Positions 56,448-64,000 of a stretch of 64,000 bases of DNA are shown in pieces (the first letter of the stretch is position 1; every line of letters starts with the position of its first letter). Made by a program: the position numbers and the translations under genes. The stretch spans positions 48,822,078 through 48,886,077 of the forward strand of contig OY294070.1 in assembly GCA_958510875.1 (NCBI GenBank), in the 5' to 3' direction. The notes under the pieces were generated by a model. That model was not told where the DNA came from. It worked only from the letters and a program-made list of their open reading frames with translations, and made no database searches. This stretch comes from Endomychus coccineus. Taxonomy: Eukaryota; Arthropoda; Insecta; Coleoptera; Endomychidae.

Positions 56448-59400
56448 TGAAACGGACCGCCTAATGTAACAGGTTAGCCGTTTCGTATTTTGTAAAGAAC
56501 TTTGTAATGAACAGATCAGTTTTCTTTTCGGTTAGGAATCTTTTCCCATGATATCTCAGTGACATCTATGCGTTCAATAAATCGATTATTGAAATTAGTT
56601 TCCACAGATTCGATAGCGCGACTATCGTGTGGAGGGGAAGATATCAGAACGGAAATCTCAAGCCCTCATTGTGGTGACAGTGTTGATAGAGGTACGTTGA
56701 TTTCGTTAATTCTTTGTTTCTTCATCATTTCTAAAATTTTGCTATTGAAATATAACTAACTCCAGGGACCATTTAATTTGATCTGTTTCTGTAATTAGAA
56801 TACTGGATGTTCAGTCTCTGAATAGGTTATTTTTCAGTGGAAGTAATTAACAACGTATCTCACAGCATGTCGCACAATCAATTTTGCATTTAGCATGATT
56901 CATTGAATATCTTTTTCATCTCTGCATACATATATGTAATTCTTATACGTAGACAATCTAACGAGACGTAGGCAGATTACAGTGATAGTATTTTCTTGTC
57001 CCCTTTGTGTTTAACCCCACATTTAGCACGTGGTAGTTTTGAGCGATTTTGATAATCGCCATTTTGTGATCCTAGTACGAAATACATAGGGTGGTCTTAT
57101 TAGACCACAAAGTAAGTAACCCGATTACCGCTTATTGGGTATACATATATATTACATCTGTTACGCTCGTTCAGAGTTGGTACAAATTACAATATCAATT
57201 GCAATTCATTTCAAGCAATTCAGATTTTTATGCTAACTAGCAAATTTCATTATTTCAACTATTATTCTTCAGTCACATTTTAATCAATTGCTAATTTAAG
57301 TATCAATTGTAATAATTTAATTCCTTCAGATTAATTTAGATTGTTGTCTAAATTGATATCTCTTCAAGATTTCAATTTTGTAATAGTGTTTTTACAATTT
57401 GGGAAGATAACAGTGGTGGAATCGCATGGTTATTCCAATTGATTGTGTTACTCGTCCTTTGAACTTAGGCCAGGTTCTGTTCGTTTTTTGAAATTACAGG
57501 GTAAGAACAACTGAGGTGCTTCTCTCCTTCTTCTCGAGACGGTTTTGTGAATCTCCTGGTCGGACCGACATCCAGATCCAACAAGTTTTTTGTTCGAATG
57601 ATCATATTTTCATGTCTCTGATTGTGTTGTTCAACTGAAGTTGTATTCCACTAATTTTATAGAACCCATTTTGGGGTTCTTTGTAATTCTCAGAATTCAA
57701 CAATTTTTTTCAATTTAATATTTGATTTCAATCTCTTAACAAAAATTGATGTTCATTTATTTTGTGTAGTTAAATTCAATTTTATTGTATGTAATATCAA
57801 AATTGTACTAGTTTAATTTATTACCAAATTCCGCCCAACGTGGGGCCAGTGAAACGGACCGCCTTGGGCCGGTTTTAATGGCCCAACTAGCTCAAATTAA
57901 GTAATTAATCTCATGGCTCGTAGTGCAACGTGCCCTGTGATTCTAGACTTGTGAATTGCTTGAGCGCCTACTGCTTAGAAATAACTACAAAAATAAATGA
58001 ATTCACAGTCAAGAATACAGGCACCACGAGATGGTTTTATAGTTGATGGAAATTCAGAAAAATAATACAAGTTCAACTTAACAATTTGGTTTATTCCAAA
58101 CGGAATTTGGTAATAAATTAAACTAGTACAATTTTGATATTACATTACAATAAAATTGAATTTAACTACACAAAATAAATGAACATCAATTTTTGTTAAG
58201 AGATATTTAATTGAAAAAAAATTGTTGAATTCTGAGAATTACAAAGAACCCCAAAATGGGTTCTACAAAATTAGTGGAATACAACTTCAGTTGAACAACA
58301 CAATCAGAGACATGAAAATATGGTCATTCGAACAAAAAATGTTACCCTCCTTGAAACTTGTTGGATCTGGATGTCGGTCCGACCAGGAGATTCACCAAAC
58401 CGTCTCGAGAAGAAGAAGAGAGGCACCTCAGTTGTTCTTACCCTGTAATTTCAAAAAACGAACAGAACCTGGCCTAAGTTCAAAGGACGAGTAAAACAAT
58501 CAATTGGAATAACCATGCGTTTCCATCACTGATTATATTATCTTCCCAAATTGTAAAAACACTATTTCAAAATTGAAATCTTGAAGAGATATCAATTTAG
58601 ACAACAATCTAAATTAATTTGAAGGAATTAAATTATTACAATTGATACTTAAATCAGCAATTAATTAAAATGTGACTGAAGAATAATAGTTGAAATGTTG
58701 AAATTTGCCAGTTAGCATAAAAATCTGAATTGCTTGAAATGAATTGTACACTTGGATTGATATTGTAATTTGTACCAACTCTGAACGAGCGTAACAGACG
58801 TAATATATATGTATACCCAATAAGCAGTAATCGGGTTACTTACTTTGTGCCAATCCTTAACAACCTTTACTGCACGTTTTGTCTAATAAGACCACCCTAT
58901 ATATTTCGTACTAGGATCACAAGATGGCGGTTATCAAAATCGCTCAAAACTACCACGTGCTAAATGTGGGGTTAAACACAAAGGGGACAAGAAAATACTG
59001 TCACTGTAATCTGCCTACGTCTCGTTAGATTGTCTACTTATAAGAATTACATATATGTATGCAGAGATGAAAAAGATATTCAATGAATCATGCTAAATGC
59101 AAAATTGATTGTGCGACATGCTGTGAGATACGTTGATAATTACTTCCACTGAAAAATAACCTATTCAGGGACTGAACATCCAGTATTCTGATTACAGAAA
59201 CAGATCAAATTAAATGGTCCCTGGAGTTAGTTATATTTCAATAGCAAAATTTTTTAAATGATTAATAAACAAAGAATTAACGAAATCAACGTACCTCTAT
59301 CAACACTGTCACCACAATGAGGGCTTGAGATTTCCGTTCTGATATCTTCCCCTCCACACGATAGTCGCGCTATCGAATCTGTGGAAACTAATTTCAGTAA

Positions 59401-59521
59401 TCGATTTATTGAACGCATAGATGTCACTGAGATATCATGGGAAAAGATTCCTAACCGAAAAGAAAACTGATCTGTCCATTACAGAGTTCTTTACAAAACA
59501 CGAAACGGCTAACCCGTTACA
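56448..59521. mobile_element. LTR pair in head-to-head orientation, inserted in LINE-B
   Basis: The left LTR (about 56465-57828) recurs inverted at about 58106-59521. Arms share TGTAAC.GGTTAGCCGTTTCG, CTAACGAGACGTAGGCAGAT, CCACGTGCTAAATGTGGGGT and AACCCATTTTGGGGTTCTTT with complements. The 270-nt middle lacks coding. TTAG stands at 56444-56447 and 59522-59525, outside TG (56448) and CA (59521), a plausible 4-bp target duplication. LINE-B reading resumes after it. Confidence 0.75.
57829..57846 (+). other. Primer-binding-site-like sequence after the left LTR
   Basis: TTCCGCCCAACGTGGGGC matches in 16 of 18 positions the lysine-tRNA-type primer site (TGG CGCCCAACGTGGGGC). It follows the left LTR directly; no counterpart stands beside the inverted right LTR. 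Confidence 0.65.
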
Positions 59522-59525
59522 TTAG

Positions 59526-60110
59526 ATAGACAGAGACTTACTCACACTCGTCAATATACCCACCAGACAGGCCTCTCTACAGAAACGGCCTTGCGTCATC
59601 TAGGAACATGCCCTGCGGGTATTTTTGGACATCGAAGGGGCGTTTGATAACACGTTCGTCGAGTCTACATGTTCAGCTGCCGAGAAACGTGGAATTAGTC
59701 TGACAGTGATGAGATAGATTGGGGTCAAGCTATCAAGGGGCACCATGAAAGATGCGTTGTACAAACCACCGTTACAAGAGGCTGTCCACGGGGAGGGGTT
59801 CTATCTCAACTTATGTGGTGTCTTGTGACAAATGGACTTGGTTGGTTTCATCTTTGGGCGGCATTTAGGAATAAGGTGCTACCTGCAAAATATGTTGCAT
59901 AGCATAGTGGCCCGCTGTTGTCGCGCTGAGGGTGCTTAGAGTCAACCCTGACAAGACGGTAATTGTAATGTATACCAGGAAGCGCAAGCATGGGCGCACT
60001 GTCGGAGGTTTCTTTCTCTTATAGAGCCCTGCAGCTTAAGGTGTCGGTGAAGTTTCTGGGAGCAATTCTAGACTCTAAATTTACCAGAAAATCTCGATTA
60101 CCGAGTTTAG
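59526..60110 (+). mobile_element. LINE-B RT, downstream part
   Basis: DRQRLTHTRQYTHQTGLSTE, then TALRHLGT, is the motif HAYQ.GKST..AL..L; further on (frame broken) FLDIEGAFDNT is RT motif A, followed by CSAAEKRGISLTVM, and near 59935 VNPDKTVIVMYTRKRK, then LEAILDSKFT-like codons. This is colinear with R1/jockey-type RT. It ends at about 60110, where a transposase relic begins. Confidence 0.78.
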
Positions 60111-60174
60111 TTCACTTGAAAAACTAAGACAAAATTATGTATGCAAAACTGATGTATGTTATGCACTGCGCGAT

Positions 60175-60839
60175 TTATTTCCCTTCTTCATAACGTCCCA
60201 AATTTCCCAATGATATGTTAAATTGAAGCTCCTCGATATGTTGGTATTCGCCCCACCTATAAATGCTTTCACGAAACCAGATGATGTTGTAGTTGACCAA
60301 AGGGAAATTATCGAAATAGGCTTCGAGAGTTGAAGTCAAAAACTGATAATAGGTTTTTCCGTTCAGAATGCCGTTAAAGAAATGAGGACTCAATATTGTC
60401 GAATTTGTCGTAATTGGGGTTGTTTATGTGACAAATGTGTTCATTGTTTCGATTGAATCCACAATTCGTAAAAGTGCTTTCGTCTGTCCAAATTACATTT
60501 TCCAGGAACGCTGGATATTCGGGTTTCCATTGTAGCCAATCATAAAATCGGAATCGCCTTTCGGGATCACTCTGGGTGCAATTTTTGCGACACGTGAATT
60601 TTGTAGCTTTTGAAATCATTGACTAAATTACTTTATTTTCCTCATTCATGTTTTTGTCTTGGGTCTTCAAATGCACCAAAATCAGCGATTCTATCCAATA
60701 ATTTGAAGAAAGTTCGATGAGGTTGTTGTCTTTCGGGATAGATGTTCAGATACATTTCAGTTGTCTTGACACTGATTCTATCGTTTTTGCAATAAAGTTT
60801 TAACATATCTCGTTTGTTTTTATTCATTAGTAACTCCAT
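60175..60839 (-). pseudogene. Tc1/mariner-like transposase relic, second family
   Basis: Minus order: MELLMNKNKRDMLKLYCKND (60642-60839), QPHRTFFKLLDRIADFGAFE, then FRFYDWLQWKPEYPAFLENV, IWTDESTFTNCGFNRNNEHI (first Asp) and FNGILNGKTYYQFLTSTLEA. NYNIIWFRESIYRWGEYQHI should hold the second Asp block (W.QDGAP.H) but it is lost. Related in layout to the intact element at 3134-5538 (ILFTDEATFTRCG..NEH), though clearly a different family. Three frames, the third catalytic block is missing. Inverted ends were not located. Confidence 0.75.
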
Positions 60840-61374
60840 TTTTAAGGATGCTTGACAAGGTCAAAATACAATTTACACGTCACAGATTCAAAAAATGAAA
60901 GCCCACTGCTGATACATCATTAAAAAGGTAATGGAAGAGGCTAATCAAAACAGCAAAAAACCAATATGGCACCCATAAGAAAAACTAAAGTTGATGATTT
61001 TAGAAAAACGAAAGGTCTTAGAGGATTTTCCACTTCGCCGAAAAGTAACAAAGACAACTTCAGTTGTTAAACGGAAAATTATCGGGCTCACCGAATACGC
61101 AATTTTCCCCCAATCCACCGTCGTCATAACTCTTATAGTTCCCGAGATCCCAATGCGGATAGTCGAATTTCAAACATCCGGTGTGATAGTTTATTCACCA
61201 TGTTACGTATAAATACATTTATGTCTATTAAATATTGAAAAAGAGCATTAGCATATTAAAATTTAACTAGAAAATACACAGAAACGAAGGTAACTAGATT
61301 AAAAACATAGAGGCAGTTTACAGTTAAAATCACACAAATGAGAACGACATGTATTCATCAAAAGAATATCACTA
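60840..61374. other. No gene recognised
   Basis: Probably the 5' flank of the transposase relic at first, then AT-rich sequence. No inverted end identified. Confidence 0.4.
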
Positions 61375-62045
61375 TCACTACATAGTATAAAACAAAGTCG
61401 CTTTCTCTGTCCCTATATCCCTATGTATGCTTAAATCTTTAAAACTACGCAACGGATTTTGATGCGGTTTTTTTTAATAGATAGAGTGATTGAAGAGGAA
61501 GGTTTATATGTATAATAACATCCATTAAATAGTGGAGAAATACTGTTATTTTTGAGGTTTCTAATGTGATGTCGTAAATAATTACATTTTTTGCGCTTAC
61601 ATTGCAAACGCAGGCTGAACCCTACGAGATATATCAAAATAATGTACTAAGTATTGTACACATTGAAAAGGTCTACAGAAAACTCCGCGATGGTATATGT
61701 CTATCTCTTATGGTTATCCCACAATACCATTTTTTTGTCATTTATTTTTTACGACAAATAATGGCTAATTTTCGAAGCGATTTTAACCAATACAGCATTA
61801 ATCCTTATCAAATTAAATACCTTAAATACATTGTTGATTTAATATAGATCTATATGGCCCTTTACAGCATATGATTTAAATGAATATTTTCGAAGATATT
61901 ACAGATTTAAAAATTGCGGGACATAGCGTTTGCGGCGGTACCGGCCGGAGCGGGCCGCTATGTTTTTATATACAACGTTCACAGTTTTTCTGTAGTGTAT
62001 TTAGTGTCAGCATTGCACCTGTGCGAAGCCGGGGCGGGTCGCTAG
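61375..62045 (+). mobile_element. Non-autonomous Helitron candidate
   Basis: Begins TCACTACATAGTATAAAAC after an A/T context and carries AAACTACGCAACGGATTTTG, wording I know from arthropod rolling-circle repeats. It ends with the hairpin GCGAAGCCGGGGCGGGTCGC running into CTAG, followed by T: a 5' TC, a 3' hairpin and CTAG fit Helitron ends. A GC-rich block (61930-61960) lies before the end. No Rep/helicase. Orientation is inferred from these ends. Confidence 0.55.
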
Positions 62046-62399
62046 TAAGCAATATGTCTTAAAAATTCTTTTAATTCTAATTTTGAAATGAGAAAATGAA
62101 ACGAGTTTCCATGTACTTGGTAGTTTATATATCTTTACGTCTTGATATTATTGCGTGAACGTGTTAAGTGGAACTGCCTATCAGACAGATTTGTAGGGAT
62201 ATGTAAGTTTTACACGCGTTGCTTCCATTCCTAAAAACCACAAATAATAAACGGTGAATGGTTTGGAGAAGAGCTCTTTAAATGTAGTTAGGAAAAGACA
62301 TCTAACTTACAGGCTGATTTTTAGAGACATTCCCATAAAGAGAAGACATGTCACTGGCATAATGTATAGGAGATGAAACATGTATTTTACAGGATTCAT

Positions 62400-62760
62400 C
62401 GTCATCATTGAGGGGTGGGGGTTTAACACCTAGATGCACTTAGTCCGCTTGATGGGGCCCATTATGCGCCTATTCTATTCTAGCAGGTTTGTAGCTCGTC
62501 AGAAACCCAGAATATTGCTAACGCTGACAGTTCTGGAAGCAGTTTTGCCTCACCGAAGTAACGGTACCTAAGGAATGTCAAAGCTGGGCACTCCAACAGG
62601 TTGTGAGAGGCAGTTTCTTCCACCTCACTGCATTTCCTACATATAGCATCATCTGCTATGCGACAGTGTCTCGTGAGGATTTCAGTCTTCTTTCTCAATG
62701 TCCCTTCTGTTTAGAGGAAGTAGTATCTTTTAGAGCACAGCCACAGGCTGTTTTAAGAGC
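62400..62760 (-). mobile_element. LINE-B C-terminal fragment
   Basis: The minus frame 62480-62698 reads ILTRHCRIADDAICRKCSEV, then EETASHNLLECPALTFLRYR and YFGEAKLLPEL, the C-terminal Cys/His motif CRKC....ETASH.L.ECPAL and tail, with part of the linker deleted. 62046-62399 shows nothing clear. Confidence 0.75.
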
Positions 62761-64000
62761 TTGACCGGCCTCATGCATGGTGATTACCGCCACAAGTCAG
62801 CCCACTCTTTGTTTAGCTGGTCTCGAAGGGCGAGACCCCCCACGCAGTTTGATAAAACGACCATTGGCTCAGGGTCCTGGTACCCAAATGAGTTGAACCT
62901 TGTTTGCTATCTCGTCTCATTTACGGCACTTAGATGTAGTAATGAATCTAATTTTTAAAGGTCATATACGAAATGTTAAAAAGATTCAGACGTTTTTATC
63001 ACAAATGTTTAATAAATTCTTAGCTATAAAAATCCGTCGGTAGCAAAAATAAGTATCATGTAATGCTTGCTGAGAACATTTTTTCATCTTCTGGTAGATT
63101 TTTATTTGACGTCGGCTTCGTCACGACCTTTATAATTTCCTCTAATGAAGAGAACATCATCTTGCAGTTGTAAACAACTATTATTTCTAGAGTTGAGAAT
63201 TCATCAAGTAGAAAAGAAAACCTATTTCATCTTTTTTCTTAGATGCAGTTCTTTACTATTATCAATATAATGTTCTTATAAAGTTCGCATCGCATAAGGA
63301 TTGAAAAGGTTGAACTCAAGTTTTTAAGATTTGCCGCCTATAAAATAGATATTAGATTTCGTGACTATAAATTCAATTACGACTTAGTTGAATCTATTCT
63401 AAATATAGTGAAGTAAATCTGGCAAATGGTTGGCGAAAATCTTACGATGCTTAGCGACCCGATGGAAAATGTTTGTTGTGGTACCAATAACAATCCCCTG
63501 AAATTTCTATTTCCCAAAGTGGGTGCAACTCCTTTTTTTTGCCAAAAAGGGGCTTTTTGACATTTTCAAGGGTAGTTTAGCACAAAAAAATTAATATCTC
63601 TGGTTGTATTGAAAATTAGGAAACCAAAGTAGAACCCTTTTATTGTCAATGTCCAAGGAACTTCCAGTCCAAATTTCAAGTTGATCCGACCACCCCGCTC
63701 CCCGCAATAGATATATATCAACTCATATATGCAAGGAATCTTGCGTAACGGCTAACTCAGTAATTTTTCAACCGATTGGGCTGAAATTTGGACTGAAGAT
63801 AAGCGTTATGGTCTCAAAACTACTTGTCAAATTTCGAGTGGAAACATTGAACAGTTTTCCAGAAATTCAACTTTAAATCAATTTTTTAGTTATTTTTCAA
63901 ACTAAGATATCTCATGTCATTTACATCCGATCGGGATCTGCTTTGCGAAAAAATGTAGGTATTCGCATATGGTTTTATGTTATGTAACTCATTTTTCAAT
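62761..64000. other. No gene recognised
   Basis: From 63480 the wording AACCGATTGGGCTGAAATTT and AGTCCAAATTTCAAGTTGAT (opposite strand) suggests a repeat, but no ends or family can be assigned. No PRODH exon seen. Confidence 0.45.

Larger units (their letters stand above)
55913..64000 (+). other. PRODH intron after the third visible exon, open at the window end
   Basis: Begins with GTAAGT. At least 8 kb with no further PRODH exon visible. It holds the split LINE-B, the inverted LTR pair, a Tc1/mariner relic, a Helitron-like element and a LINE-B 3' end. Confidence 0.7.

Noticed and set aside
58222..58494. 90-codon frame inside the right LTR
   Set aside because: Lies in LTR sequence repeated in inverted orientation; no protein family.

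Overview
This is a strongly AT-rich animal nuclear window, almost certainly from an insect. The evidence is three spliced exons of a mitochondrial proline dehydrogenase (PRODH, the Drosophila slgA orthologue) plus an arthropod-type mixture of mariner, R1/jockey-like and CR1/BS-like LINEs, BEL/Pao, Penelope-like, hAT and Helitron sequences. The order is not decided by the sequence; a beetle or hemipteran is plausible. Nothing bacterial (operons, ribosome binding sites, CRISPR) is present.

The host gene runs on the + strand. Exons at 12864-13072, 19788-19969 and 55848-55912 have canonical AG/GT borders and join in frame (phase 2, then phase 1, ending in phase 0) into a continuous piece of the N-terminal half of PRODH. 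The introns are about 6.7 kb, 35.9 kb and more than 8 kb. No other PRODH exon was found, so the 5' and 3' parts lie outside. Almost everything else is intron or upstream DNA filled with transposable elements in several nested layers.

Layout. 0-12.8 kb (upstream of the first visible exon): LINE-A 3' fragments including a 708-bp block present twice without visible difference; a foldback element (2.0-5.9 kb) with a higher-order tandem array, containing an apparently intact Tc1/mariner-like transposon (3134-5538) with about 600-bp inverted ends; a complex of long palindromes (7.9-9.2 kb) and a palindrome before the exon. 13.1-19.8 kb (intron): a mariner with two 5' ends and a Penelope-like element split by a 1.1-kb foldback element with clean target duplications. 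20-55.8 kb (giant intron): five more mariners, LINE-B and LINE-A fragments, a hAT C-terminus, a 2.9-kb palindrome splitting a TE-type gene, a P-element-like fragment, BEL/Pao gag pieces, a Penelope-like element with inverted pseudo-LTRs carrying a hammerhead-ribozyme-like motif, a second Penelope-like element with a GIY-YIG domain, and a mariner-plus-flank duplication whose sister lies directly before the third PRODH exon. 55.9-64 kb: a LINE-B reverse transcriptase split by a pair of head-to-head LTRs, a second Tc1/mariner-like relic, a Helitron-like element and another LINE-B end.

The strongest leads are the long-TIR transposon that copies the start of its own transposase into the opposite arm, the hammerhead-bearing Penelope-like element, the inverted-LTR insertion bounded by TTAG repeats, and a repeated CAGCGACC-type motif linking several otherwise unassigned palindromic repeats. 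All identifications come from reading translations and sequence by eye; no database search was run.
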